From contig DAMBWF010000002.1 of assembly GCA_032052615.1 (NCBI GenBank), positions 1-64,000 on the forward strand: a stretch of 64,000 nt of DNA, given 5' to 3'. Below are positions 26,330 to 36,782 of the stretch, piece by piece. The number at the start of each line of letters is the position of its first letter. The first letter of the stretch is position 1. Both the position numbers and the translations under genes were made by a program. Origin of the DNA: Pseudomonas_T sp032052615. Its GTDB lineage: Bacteria; Pseudomonadota; Gammaproteobacteria; Pseudomonadales; Pseudomonadaceae. Below the pieces are notes generated by a model. The model had not been told where the DNA came from. It ran no database searches and saw only the letters and a program-made list of their open reading frames with translations.

Positions 26330-28180
26330 TCACTCCACGGTGACGGACTTCGCCAGGTTGCGCGGCTGGTCGACATCGGTGCCGCGCAGCACGGCGACGT
26401 AGTAGGACAGCAATTGCAGCGGCACGGTGTAGAGAATCGGCGCCAGCACATCGTCGATGTGGGGCATGGCGACCACCTGGGTGCCCGGGCCATTCTCGAT
26501 GTCCGCCTCGCGGTCGGCGAAGACGATCAGCTCGCCGCCCCGGGCACGGACTTCCTGCAGGTTGGACTTGAGCTTCTCCACCAGTTCGTTGTTGGGCGCC
26601 ACGGTGACCACCGGCATGTCGGCATCCACCAGGGCAAGGGGGCCGTGCTTGAGCTCGCCCGCCGGGTAGGCCTCGGCGTGGATGTAGGAGATTTCCTTGA
26701 GCTTGAGCGCCCCTTCCATGGCCACCGGGAATTGCGTGCCACGGCCGAGGAACAGGCTGTGGTGCTTGTCGGCGAAGAATTCCGCGACCTTTTCGATGGT
26801 CTTGTCCATGGCCAGGGCCTCGCCCAGGCGCGACGGCAGGCGCCGCAGTTCGTCCACCAAGCGCGCCTCCACGCCCTCGGCGAGGCTGCCATGGGCACGT
26901 CCCAGGGCCAGGGTCAGCAGCAGCAGGGAAACCAGTTGAGTGGTGAAGGCCTTGGTGGACGCCACGCCGATCTCCGGGCCGGCCTGGGTCAGCAGAGTCA
27001 GGTCGGATTCGCGCACCAGGGAACTGGTACCGACGTTGCAGATCGCCAGGCTGCTCAGGTAGGCATGGCCACTGCCCTGGCGGGCCTTGGCGTTGCGCAG
27101 GGCGGCCAGGGTGTCGGCGGTCTCGCCGGACTGGGAGATGCTGACGAACAGGGTGTCGGCCGGCACCACCACTTGGCGGTAGCGGAACTCGCTGGCCACT
27201 TCCACCTGGCAGGGAATCCCGGCCAGCCCTTCCAGCCAATAGCGGGCCACCAGGCCGGCGTGGTAGCTGGTGCCGCAGGCGACGATCTGTACATTTCGCA
27301 CTCGGGCGAACAGTTCGGCCGCCCGGGGCCCGAAAGCCTGGGCCAGGACGTGGTCGCTGCCCAGGCGCCCCTCCAGGGTGCGCTGCACCACCTTGGGCTG
27401 CTCATGGATCTCCTTGAGCATGAAGTGCCGGTACTCACCCTTGTCGGCGGCCTCGGCGCCCTCGTGGTACTGCACCACCTCGCGGTTGACCGGCTGGCCG
27501 GCGACATCCCACACCCGCACGCCGTCGCGGCGAATCTCGGCGACATCGCCCTCTTCCAGGTACATGAAGCGGTCGGTCACCTGGCGCAGGGCCATCTGGT
27601 CGGAGGCGATGAAGTTCTCACCGATCCCCAGGCCGATCACCAGCGGGCTGCCGCTGCGGGTGGCCAGCAGGCGGTCCGGCTGGCGCCGGCTGATCACCGC
27701 CAGCCCGTAGGCGCCATGCAGCTCGGCCACCGTCGCCTTGAGCGCGGCGGCGAGGTCGCCCGTTTCCTTGAGGGTGTGGTGGATCAGGTGCACCACCACC
27801 TCGGTGTCGGTATCGGAGGTGAAGACGTAGCCCAGGCCACGCAGGCGCTCGCGCAGCGGCGCATGGTTCTCGATGATGCCGTTGTGCACCAGCGCCAGTT
27901 CGTCGCCGGAGAAATGCGGGTGGGCGTTGCGCTCGCAAGGGGCGCCGTGGGTCGCCCAGCGGGTGTGGGCGATGCCCACCCGGCCGCTCAGGGGCTCGTC
28001 GGCCAAGGCCTGCTCCAGTTCGCTTACCTTGCCCGGGCGGCGATGCCGGCGCAGCGCGCCGTGTTCGTCGATGAGGGCCAGCCCGGCGCTGTCGTAGCCG
28101 CGGTATTCGAGGCGCTTGAGGCCTTCCACGAGAATGGCGGCGATGTTGCGTTCGGCGACCGCTCCCACAATTCCACACAT
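26330..28180 (-). CDS. glmS: glutamine-fructose-6-phosphate aminotransferase (isomerizing)
   Basis: 616 aa. The processed N-terminus begins MCGIVGAVA with the catalytic Cys at position 2. The glutaminase domain (1-240) has the RWATHG and NGIIENH motifs, and two SIS domains include SQSGETADTLAALR and GRGTQFPVAMEGALKLKEIS. The C-terminus is LAKSVTVE, the segment TnsD of classical Tn7 reads. It makes glucosamine 6-phosphate for peptidoglycan and LPS. It follows glmR by 42 bp. Confidence 0.97.
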   Translation of the reverse strand: MCGIVGAVAERNIAAILVEGLKRLEYRGYDSAGLALIDEHGALRRHRRPGKVSELEQALADEPLSGRVGIAHTRWATHGAPCERNAHPHFSGDELALVHNGIIENHAPLRERLRGLGYVFTSDTDTEVVVHLIHHTLKETGDLAAALKATVAELHGAYGLAVISRRQPDRLLATRSGSPLVIGLGIGENFIASDQMALRQVTDRFMYLEEGDVAEIRRDGVRVWDVAGQPVNREVVQYHEGAEAADKGEYRHFMLKEIHEQPKVVQRTLEGRLGSDHVLAQAFGPRAAELFARVRNVQIVACGTSYHAGLVARYWLEGLAGIPCQVEVASEFRYRQVVVPADTLFVSISQSGETADTLAALRNAKARQGSGHAYLSSLAICNVGTSSLVRESDLTLLTQAGPEIGVASTKAFTTQLVSLLLLTLALGRAHGSLAEGVEARLVDELRRLPSRLGEALAMDKTIEKVAEFFADKHHSLFLGRGTQFPVAMEGALKLKEISYIHAEAYPAGELKHGPLALVDADMPVVTVAPNNELVEKLKSNLQEVRARGGELIVFADREADIENGPGTQVVAMPHIDDVLAPILYTVPLQLLSYYVAVLRGTDVDQPRNLAKSVTVE

Positions 28181-28222
28181 GTTCGGTTCACTCCTGTCGG
28201 TGCCCCTCGGGGCGCTGTCGGT

Positions 28223-28987
28223 TCAAAGGGCGGCGCAGACCAAATGCACGCCGCGGGCCTGGATGTGCTCGCGCGCCTCGGGGTCGAGGCGTTCGTCGGT
28301 GATCAGGCGGTGGATGCTGCTCCAGGGCAGTTCCAGATTGGGAATCTTGCGGCCCAGCTTGTCGCTCTCGGCCAGCACGGTGACCTCCCGGGCGACATCG
28401 GCCATCACCCGGGACAACCCCAGCAGTTCGTTGAAGGTGGTGGTGCCGCGCGCCAGGTCGATGCCATCGGCGCCGATGAACAACTGGTCGAAGTCGTAGG
28501 AGCGCAGCACCAGCTCGGCCACCTGGCCCTGGAAGGACTCGGAATGGGGGTCCCAGGTGCCGCCGGTCATCAGCAACACCGGCTCGTGCTCCAGCTCGCG
28601 CAAGGCGTTGGCCACGTTCAGGGAGTTGGTCATTACCACCAGCCCCGGCTTGTGGCCCAGCTCGGGGATCATGGCGGCGGTGGTGCTGCCGCTGTCGATG
28701 ATGATCCGCGCATGCTCGCGGATACAGGCCACGGCGGCGCGGGCGATGGCTTGCTTGTAGGGAGAGACGGGCTGGGTCGGTTCGGCGATCAACTCTTGGG
28801 GCACCGGTACCGCACCGCCGTAGCGGCGCAGCAGGAGGCCGTTTTTCTCTAGGGCGGCCAAGTCCTTTCGAATCGTAACTTCCGATGTGGAAAACGCCTT
28901 GGCCAAGGCATCGACGCTGACCTCGCCTTCCGCCTCCAGACGGGCGAGGATGGCATGCCGACGCTGGGGCGTGTTTCGCTTATTCAT
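28223..28987 (-). CDS. glmR: DeoR-family regulator GlmR
   Basis: 254 aa. N-terminal DeoR helix-turn-helix (RRHAILARLEAEGEVSVD, then SEVTIRKDLAALEKNGLLLR), followed by a sugar-phosphate sensor domain with IDSGSTTAAMIPEL. The syntenic Pseudomonas gene regulates glmS and amino-sugar supply. No good Shine-Dalgarno precedes the ATG; an inverted repeat abuts the start codon, which fits autorepression. Confidence 0.9.
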   Translation of the reverse strand: MNKRNTPQRRHAILARLEAEGEVSVDALAKAFSTSEVTIRKDLAALEKNGLLLRRYGGAVPVPQELIAEPTQPVSPYKQAIARAAVACIREHARIIIDSGSTTAAMIPELGHKPGLVVMTNSLNVANALRELEHEPVLLMTGGTWDPHSESFQGQVAELVLRSYDFDQLFIGADGIDLARGTTTFNELLGLSRVMADVAREVTVLAESDKLGRKIPNLELPWSSIHRLITDERLDPEAREHIQARGVHLVCAAL

Positions 28988-29423
28988 CTTTAAGTTTCGA
29001 TTCGAAATTTAATTTCGCGAATCAAAACTTAATTTTCCCAGGGCGTCAAGCTCGAACCGGCCGAATGGATGAAGCGTATCCGCTGCGCGACATCAGACAC
29101 GACCGGATCTCGACGAACCCGCGTCGACGGCGCCGTTACAGGGGCGGCATGGATGACTGGAGCGCTCCGAGCGAGCCCTCCAAAACATGTGCGAACGACG
29201 CGAGGGTCTGGCTGCGCTACGGCGGCGAGGCCAGCTAGGCTGGCCCGGGCGGACTTCTCGGATGCGGGCGAACCCGGGACTCATCCCAACCCGAGCGCAG
29301 GCCACGTGCCTTCGGATGATCCTGCCGGCATCCCGTCAAGGAGGCGAAGTCACATGGCGCAGCCCCCGGGCTTACCGGCACCAGGCGCCGGCGCGACTCG
29401 AATGGCCGAACCGGCGAGCCGCC
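28988..29423. other. 436-bp glmU-glmR intergenic region
   Basis: Apart from the inverted repeat next to glmR, I see no gene. The open frames here are not conserved-looking. It probably carries the glmR-glmS promoter. Confidence 0.5.
28990..29032. promoter_or_regulatory. inverted repeat abutting glmR start, probable GlmR operator
   Basis: TTAAGTTTCGATTCG (28990-29004) and CGAATCAAAACTTAA (29018-29032) match at 14 of 15 positions as an inverted repeat with a 13-nt AT-rich spacer. It begins 3 bp from the glmR start codon, in an island of AT-rich DNA. Position and symmetry suggest a DeoR-type operator. Confidence 0.6.
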
Positions 29424-30782
29424 TCAGCGCTTGCGCGGTCGCTGCCAGCCCTCGATGTTGCGCTGCTTGCCCCGTCCCACCGCGAGGGCGCCCGCCGGCA
29501 CGTCGACGGTGAGGGTGGACCCGGCGCCGGTGGTGGCGCCGTCGCCCAGGTTCAGCGGCGCCACCAAGGCGCTGTTGGAGCCGACGAACACGTCCTCGCC
29601 CATCACCGTGCGGTGCTTGTTGGCGCCGTCGTAGTTACAGGTGATGGTGCCGGCGCCGATGTTGCTGCGAGCGCCCACCTCGGCGTCGCCCAGGTAGCTC
29701 AGGTGACCGGCCTTGGCGCCTTCCCCGAGCCGGGCGTTCTTCAGCTCGACGAAGTTACCCACGTGAGCGCGGGCACCGAGCACGGTGCCGGGGCGCAGGC
29801 GGGCGAATGGCCCACAGTCGGCGCCCTCGCCCAGTTCGGCGCCCTCTAGGTGGCTGTTGGCCTTGACCACGGAGCCCCGGCGCAGGGTGCTGTCGCGGAT
29901 CACGCAATTCGGGCCGATCTGCACATCGTCCTCGATCACCACGGTGCCTTCTAGGATCACATTGATGTCGATGGTGACATCGCGGCCGACGCGTGCCGCG
30001 CCGCGCAGGTCGAAGCGGGCCGGGTCGCGCAGGGTGACGCCTTGGGCCATCAGGCGCGCCGCCGCCCGGCGCTGGTAGTGGCGCTCCAGCTCGGCCAGTT
30101 GCAGGCGGTCGTTGGCGCCCTGCACTTCCATGGCGTCCCGGGGCTGTTCGGTGGCGATGCCCAGACCGTCGGCCACCGCCAGGGCGATCACGTCGGTCAG
30201 GTAGTACTCGCCCTGGGCATTGCGGTTGGAAACGCGGCCCAGCCAGTCCGCCAAGCGCGCGCCAGGCACCGCGAGGATGCCGGTGTTGCCCTCGCGGATC
30301 GCGCGCTGCTCGGGCGTGGCGTCCTTGTGCTCGACGATGGCGGTCACCGCGCCGCTGGCGTCGCGCAGGATGCGGCCGTAACCGTTGGGGTCGGCGAGCT
30401 CCACGGTGAGCAGCGCCAGGCGGTCCGGCGCCACCCGTTCCAGCAGGCGGCGCAGGGTATCCGCTTCGATCAGCGGCACGTCGCCGTAGAGGATCAGCAC
30501 CCGCTCGGCGCCCAGGGACGGCAGCGCCTGAGCCACGGCGTGGCCGGTGCCCAGTTGCTCGGCCTGCAAGACGAAATTCAGGTCGTCGGCCGCCAGGGTC
30601 TCGCGCACCCGTTCCGCGCCATGCCCCACCACCACATGGATGCTGCGTGGCTCGAGGTGGCGGGCGGTATCGATGACGTGGCCAAGCATCGAGCGGCCGG
30701 CCACCGGGTGCAGGACTTTCGGCAGGGCGGAACGCATGCGGGTGCCTTGGCCGGCGGCGAGGATGACGATATCGAGGGACAT
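29424..30782 (-). CDS. glmU: bifunctional GlmU (GlcN-1-P acetyltransferase / GlcNAc-1-P uridyltransferase)
   Basis: 452 aa, near the E. coli length. The uridyltransferase domain (1-about 225) starts with ILAAGQGTRMRSALPKVLH. The left-handed beta-helix acetyltransferase domain shows hexapeptide repeats such as GRDVTIDINVILEGTVVI and IGAGTITCNYDGANKH. It makes UDP-GlcNAc for murein and LPS, and also the precursor of the FnlABC pathway in this window. It is followed by glmR/glmS and preceded by the atp operon terminator. Confidence 0.96.
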   Translation of the reverse strand: MSLDIVILAAGQGTRMRSALPKVLHPVAGRSMLGHVIDTARHLEPRSIHVVVGHGAERVRETLAADDLNFVLQAEQLGTGHAVAQALPSLGAERVLILYGDVPLIEADTLRRLLERVAPDRLALLTVELADPNGYGRILRDASGAVTAIVEHKDATPEQRAIREGNTGILAVPGARLADWLGRVSNRNAQGEYYLTDVIALAVADGLGIATEQPRDAMEVQGANDRLQLAELERHYQRRAAARLMAQGVTLRDPARFDLRGAARVGRDVTIDINVILEGTVVIEDDVQIGPNCVIRDSTLRRGSVVKANSHLEGAELGEGADCGPFARLRPGTVLGARAHVGNFVELKNARLGEGAKAGHLSYLGDAEVGARSNIGAGTITCNYDGANKHRTVMGEDVFVGSNSALVAPLNLGDGATTGAGSTLTVDVPAGALAVGRGKQRNIEGWQRPRKR

Positions 30783-30873
30783 GCTGGAGTACCGGTTGCG
30801 AAGGGGATCGAAAGCCGGGCGGCGCGCCGGAAAGCCGGTGGCGGGCGCAAGGGCCCGGCGGAGCGGAAAAGAA

Positions 30874-30897
30874 AAAGGGTAGCCAAGGCTACCCTTT
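30874..30897 (-). terminator. intrinsic terminator of the atp operon
   Basis: AAAGGGTAGCC-AA-GGCTACCCTTT: an 11-bp stem flanked by A and T runs on both sides. It lies 28 bp after the atpC stop and can end transcription on either strand. Confidence 0.85.
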
Positions 30898-30924
30898 TAC
30901 TCGACGCCGATGAAGACCGCGGGC

Positions 30925-31350
30925 TCAGCCGCCGAACTTCTTGCGGATCTGCTGCACGGTGCGCAGTTGCGCCGCGGCTTCGGCCAGACGCGCCGAGGCG
31001 GCGGAGTAGTCGAATTCCGCGCCCTTCTCGTTCAGGGCCTTTTCGGCGGCCTTGAGCGATTCCTGGGCGGCGGCTTCGTCCAGGTCGTCCGCCCGCAGCA
31101 CGGTGTCGGCCAAGACCTTCACCATGTTCGGCTGGACTTCGAGGAAACCACCGGAGATGTAGTACACCTCGGTTTCGCCACCCTGCTTGACCAGGCGGAT
31201 CGGGCCCGGCTTCAGATCGGTGATCAGCGGGGCGTGTCCCGGCGCGATACCGATATCGCCGAGGTTGCCGTGCGCAATCACCATCTCCACCAGACCGGAG
31301 AAAATCTCCGCTTCGGCGCTGACGATATCGCAATGGACGGTAATAGCCAT
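30925..31350 (-). CDS. atpC: ATP synthase F1 epsilon subunit
   Basis: 141 aa. N-terminal beta-sandwich (VHCDIVSAEAEIFSG, GDIGIAPGHAPLIT) and a C-terminal helical hairpin. It is the last gene of the atp operon. The subunit belongs to the central stalk and inhibits ATP hydrolysis. A 120-bp gap to atpD is the longest within the operon's distal part. Confidence 0.96.
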   Translation of the reverse strand: MAITVHCDIVSAEAEIFSGLVEMVIAHGNLGDIGIAPGHAPLITDLKPGPIRLVKQGGETEVYYISGGFLEVQPNMVKVLADTVLRADDLDEAAAQESLKAAEKALNEKGAEFDYSAASARLAEAAAQLRTVQQIRKKFGG

Positions 31351-31470
31351 ACGCTAGCCTCACATGACAGGCCCGGCGGCGGCGGCCGTAACGTCGCGCG
31401 AGACGCCCGCGCGGTTCGTGGCCGGCGTTTCCGCCAGGCCTGACGCGCCCGTTACCGGGCGCTCAGGGGG

Positions 31471-32847
31471 TTACAGTTTCTTCGCTTTCTCGATGACTTC
31501 CTCGATACCGCCGACCATGTAGAACGCCTGCTCCGGCAGGTGATCGTAGTCGCCGTTGAGGATGCCCTTGAAGCCCGCGATGGTGTCCTTCAGGGACACG
31601 TACTTGCCCGGCGAACCGGTGAAGACTTCGGCCACGAAGAACGGCTGGGACAGGAAGCGCTGGATCTTACGGGCGCGGGATACCAGTTGCTTGTCGGCTT
31701 CGGACAGTTCGTCCATGCCGAGGATCGCGATGATGTCCTTGAGCTCCTTGTAGCGCTGCAACACATACTGCACGCCACGGGCGGTCTCGTAGTGCTCGGC
31801 GCCGATCACGTTCGGGTCCAGCTGGCGCGAGGTCGAATCCAGCGGGTCCACGGCCGGGTAGATACCCAGCGAGGCGATGTCGCGGGACAGTACGACGGTG
31901 GCGTCCAAGTGGGCGAAGGTGGTCGCCGGCGACGGGTCGGTCAGGTCGTCCGCGGGGACGTAGACGGCCTGAATCGAGGTGATCGAGCCGGTCTTGGTGG
32001 AGGTGATGCGCTCTTGCAGAACGCCCATTTCCTCGGCCAGGGTCGGTTGGTAGCCCACCGCGGACGGCATGCGGCCCAGCAGCGCGGATACTTCGGTACC
32101 GGCCAGGGTGTAGCGGTAGATGTTGTCCACGAACAGCAACACGTCGCGGCCTTCGTCGCGGAACTTCTCGGCCATGGTCAGGCCGGTCAGGGCGACGCGC
32201 AGGCGGTTGCCCGGCGGCTCGTTCATCTGGCCGTAGACCAGAGCCACTTTGTCGAGAACGTTGGAGTCCTTCATCTCGTGGTAGAAGTCGTTCCCTTCAC
32301 GGGTACGCTCGCCCACGCCGGCGAACACGGAGTAACCGCTGTGCTCGATGGCGATGTTGCGGATCAGCTCCATCATGTTGACGGTCTTGCCCACGCCGGC
32401 ACCGCCGAACAGGCCGACCTTGCCGCCCTTGGCGAACGGGCAGACCAGGTCGATTACCTTGATGCCGGTTTCCAGCAGCTCGTTGCCACCCGCCTGGTCG
32501 GCGTAGGACGGCGCGGCGCGGTGGATTTCCCACTGCTCTTCCTCGCCGATGGGGCCAGCCTCGTCGATGGGGTTGCCCAGCACGTCCATGATGCGGCCCA
32601 GGGTCGCCTTGCCGACCGGCACGGAGATGGCCTTGCCGGTATTGGTCACGTCCAGGCCGCGCTTGAGGCCTTCGGTGGAGCCCATGGCGATGGAACGCAC
32701 CACGCCGTCGCCCAGTTGCTGCTGGACTTCCAGGGTGGTTTCGGCGCCTTGCACTTTCAGGGCGTCGTAGACTTTCGGCACCTGGTCACGCGGAAACTCC
32801 ACGTCGATAACGGCGCCGATGATTTGAACGATACGTCCGCTACTCAT
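31471..32847 (-). CDS. atpD: ATP synthase F1 beta subunit
   Basis: 458 aa, catalytic subunit. P-loop GLFGGAGVGKTVNMMELI near residue 145, GERTREGNDFYHEM with the catalytic Glu, and the C-terminal DELSEADK (DELSEED-like) segment. Start MSSGRIVQIIGAVIDVEFP. It works as three copies with AtpA in F1. Confidence 0.98.
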   Translation of the reverse strand: MSSGRIVQIIGAVIDVEFPRDQVPKVYDALKVQGAETTLEVQQQLGDGVVRSIAMGSTEGLKRGLDVTNTGKAISVPVGKATLGRIMDVLGNPIDEAGPIGEEEQWEIHRAAPSYADQAGGNELLETGIKVIDLVCPFAKGGKVGLFGGAGVGKTVNMMELIRNIAIEHSGYSVFAGVGERTREGNDFYHEMKDSNVLDKVALVYGQMNEPPGNRLRVALTGLTMAEKFRDEGRDVLLFVDNIYRYTLAGTEVSALLGRMPSAVGYQPTLAEEMGVLQERITSTKTGSITSIQAVYVPADDLTDPSPATTFAHLDATVVLSRDIASLGIYPAVDPLDSTSRQLDPNVIGAEHYETARGVQYVLQRYKELKDIIAILGMDELSEADKQLVSRARKIQRFLSQPFFVAEVFTGSPGKYVSLKDTIAGFKGILNGDYDHLPEQAFYMVGGIEEVIEKAKKL

Positions 32848-32877
32848 TTCTGGTTCCTCTGAATATTTGAACCGTTC

Positions 32878-33738
32878 TTAAACCGCGGCAGCGCCGCCGA
32901 CGATTTCCGAAATCTCCTGGGTGATCGCAGCCTGACGCGCCTTGTTGTAGATCAGCTGGAGGTCGCTGATCAGTTCACCGGCGTTGTCGGTGGCGTTCTT
33001 CATCGCGATCATCCGCGCGGCCTGTTCGGCGGCGTTGTTCTCGACGACCGCCTGGTACACCTGCGACTCCACGTAGCGCACCATCAGGCCGTCCAGCAGC
33101 TCCTTGGCGTCGGGTTCGTAGAGGTAATCCCAGTGATGCTTGAGCTCCTGATCCGGGTCGGCCACCAGGGGCACCAGCTGCTCCACGGTGGGCTTCTGGG
33201 TCATGGTGTTGATGAACTTGTTGGATACCACGGACAGGCGGTCGATACGGCCGTCCAGGTAGGCATCCAGCATCACCTTGACGCTGCCGATCAGGTCATT
33301 GATCGAGGGCTCTTCGCCCAGATGGCTGATCGCCGCGACGACATTGCCGCCGAAGCTGCGGAAGAACGATGCGCCCTTGCTACCGATCACGCAGAGGTCG
33401 ATTTCCACGCCGCGCTCGCGCTCGGCCGCCATCTCGCGGATCAGCACCTTGAACAGGTTGGTATTCAAGCCGCCGCACAGACCCCGGTCGCTGCTCACCA
33501 CGATGTAGCCGACGCGCTTGACCTCGCGTTCGACCATGAAGGGGTGGCGGTACTCGGGATTGGCGTTGGCGAGATGACCGATCACCTGGCGGATGCGCTC
33601 CGCGTAGGGGCGGCTGGCGGCCATGCGCATCTGAGCCTTGCGCATCTTGCTGACCGCCACCTTTTCCATGGCGCTGGTGATCTTTTGCGTGCTTTTGATG
33701 CTCGCAATCTTGGTGCGAATCTCTTTTGCGCCTGCCAT
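32878..33738 (-). CDS. atpG: ATP synthase F1 gamma subunit
   Basis: 286 aa. N-terminal helix KEIRTKIASIKSTQKITSAM and C-terminal RMIAMKNATDNAGELI form the rotating coiled coil. It lies in order between atpA and atpD. Confidence 0.97.
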   Translation of the reverse strand: MAGAKEIRTKIASIKSTQKITSAMEKVAVSKMRKAQMRMAASRPYAERIRQVIGHLANANPEYRHPFMVEREVKRVGYIVVSSDRGLCGGLNTNLFKVLIREMAAERERGVEIDLCVIGSKGASFFRSFGGNVVAAISHLGEEPSINDLIGSVKVMLDAYLDGRIDRLSVVSNKFINTMTQKPTVEQLVPLVADPDQELKHHWDYLYEPDAKELLDGLMVRYVESQVYQAVVENNAAEQAARMIAMKNATDNAGELISDLQLIYNKARQAAITQEISEIVGGAAAV

Positions 33739-33788
33739 TTGACACCTATCGCGTTAGCAGGCGGGAGCCGGACGGCTCCCGCTGCGGC

Positions 33789-35333
<1,545 letters not shown>

Positions 35334-35354
35334 TGCTCTGCTGCCCCTTCAAAC

Positions 35355-35891
35355 TCAGGATTTCAACGCTTCGGCCAGTTTCGCGAGCTTGCCGCGAACC
35401 GAGCCATCGATAACCAGGTCGCCGGCGCGGATGACCACTCCCCCCATGAGGGAGGCGTCTTCCGCGGCGTGCAGACGCACTTCTCGGCCGAGCCGTGCGC
35501 TGAGAACCTTGGCGAGTTTGTCTTGCTGTTCTTGGCTCAATGCAAAGGCACTGGTGACATCCACATCCACCGATTTTTCCTGCTCGGCCTTGTACAGCTC
35601 GAACTGGGCGGCGATATCCGGCAACAGGGCCAGACGTCCGTTTTCGGCGATGACGCGGATGAAATTCCGTACGTGTTCACTGAGCTTGTCGCCGCACACC
35701 TCGACAAAGGCATCGGCTTTTTCGTCGCTCGTCAGACGCGGGGCCTTGAGCACGCGTTGGAAGGTGTCGTCGTTCGACACCGCCGCTGCCAGGCCTAGCT
35801 CGGCTGACCAGGCGGCCAGCTGCTGATGGGCCTGGGCGTACTCGAAGGCAGCCTTGGCGTAAGGTCGGGCCAGCGTGGTCAGTTCTGCCAT
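35355..35891 (-). CDS. atpH: ATP synthase delta subunit
   Basis: 178 aa. N-terminal TLARPYAKAAFEYA is the family signature, and the C-terminal part has GGVVIRAGDLVIDGSVRGKL. It joins the peripheral stalk to F1. Confidence 0.96.
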   Translation of the reverse strand: MAELTTLARPYAKAAFEYAQAHQQLAAWSAELGLAAAVSNDDTFQRVLKAPRLTSDEKADAFVEVCGDKLSEHVRNFIRVIAENGRLALLPDIAAQFELYKAEQEKSVDVDVTSAFALSQEQQDKLAKVLSARLGREVRLHAAEDASLMGGVVIRAGDLVIDGSVRGKLAKLAEALKS

Positions 35892-35903
35892 GATCGCCCT
35901 CGC

Positions 35904-36374
35904 TTAGATTTCAGCGGCCAGTTTTTCGACCAGCTCCGCATGCGCGCTACGATCGATAGAGGCACCCAGGATCTTCTCGGCGCCGCTCACCGCCAGGCTG
36001 CCCAGTTGGGCGCGCAGCGCGTCCTTGACGCCGTTCAGTTCCTGCTCGATTTCGGCCTGGGCCTGCGCCTTCACACGGTCGGCTTCGACACGGGCCTGAT
36101 CGCGGGCTTCGTCGACGATCTGGGTCGCGCGCTTCTTGGCTTGCTCGATGAGTTCAGCCGCCTGTGCCTTAGCTTCGCGCAGTTGCTGGCTCACTTTCTC
36201 ATGAGCCAGCTCCAGGTCACGAGCCGCACGATTGGCGGCGTCCAGCCCTTCTGCGATCTTCTTCTGACGCTCGCGCAAAGCCGTGATGACCGGAGGCCAC
36301 ACGAACTTCATGCAGAACAGCACGAAGATGAAGAACGCAACGGACTGGCCGATCAGGGTTGCATTAATGTTCAC
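35904..36374 (-). CDS. atpF: ATP synthase Fo b subunit
   Basis: 156 aa. One N-terminal membrane helix (residues about 8-26, SVAFFIFVLFCMKFVWPPV) followed by a long charged helix that dimerises as the peripheral stalk. Confidence 0.96.
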   Translation of the reverse strand: MNINATLIGQSVAFFIFVLFCMKFVWPPVITALRERQKKIAEGLDAANRAARDLELAHEKVSQQLREAKAQAAELIEQAKKRATQIVDEARDQARVEADRVKAQAQAEIEQELNGVKDALRAQLGSLAVSGAEKILGASIDRSAHAELVEKLAAEI

Positions 36375-36432
36375 GCCACACCTCGTTCGTTCGTTGTCCG
36401 TCCCACCGTTCGAATCCTAGGGATTCGAACGA

Positions 36433-36690
36433 TCAGCCCGCGATCTGGCCGAGGAACGGGTTGGCGAAGGTGAAGAACAGGGCGATACCGACACCGATCA
36501 TGGTCACGGCGTCCAGCAGGCCGGCGACGATGAACATTTTCACTTGCAGCATGGGAACCAGTTCCGGTTGACGCGCGGCGCCTTCCAGGAATTTGCCGCC
36601 CAGCAGGCCGAAACCGATGGCGGTACCCAGGGCACCCAGGCCAATCAGCAGAGCTACGGCGATCGCGGTCAAGCCAACTACAGTTTCCAT
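36433..36690 (-). CDS. atpE: ATP synthase Fo c subunit
   Basis: 85 aa hairpin of two membrane helices. The polar loop is ARQPE (residues 39-43) and the proton-carrying carboxylate is D60 in AGLLDAVTM. It forms the rotor ring. Residues around the carboxylate are those of a proton-type rather than a sodium-type ring. Confidence 0.97.
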   Translation of the reverse strand: METVVGLTAIAVALLIGLGALGTAIGFGLLGGKFLEGAARQPELVPMLQVKMFIVAGLLDAVTMIGVGIALFFTFANPFLGQIAG

Positions 36691-36782
36691 CTTTCCTCCC
36701 GACTCTTATGTCGTATTGGTTTAAGTTGAAGCGATAAAACGGATGAGTGTTCCAGCCCCGGAGAGCGCCGTCGCCGGCGTCC

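Noticed and set aside
26168..28852. 894-codon + strand frame opposite glmS and glmR
   Set aside because: Antisense shadow of two identified genes with composition typical of such frames.
29005..29423. tRNA or small RNA gene upstream of glmR
   Set aside because: No cloverleaf or terminator-bounded structure could be drawn.
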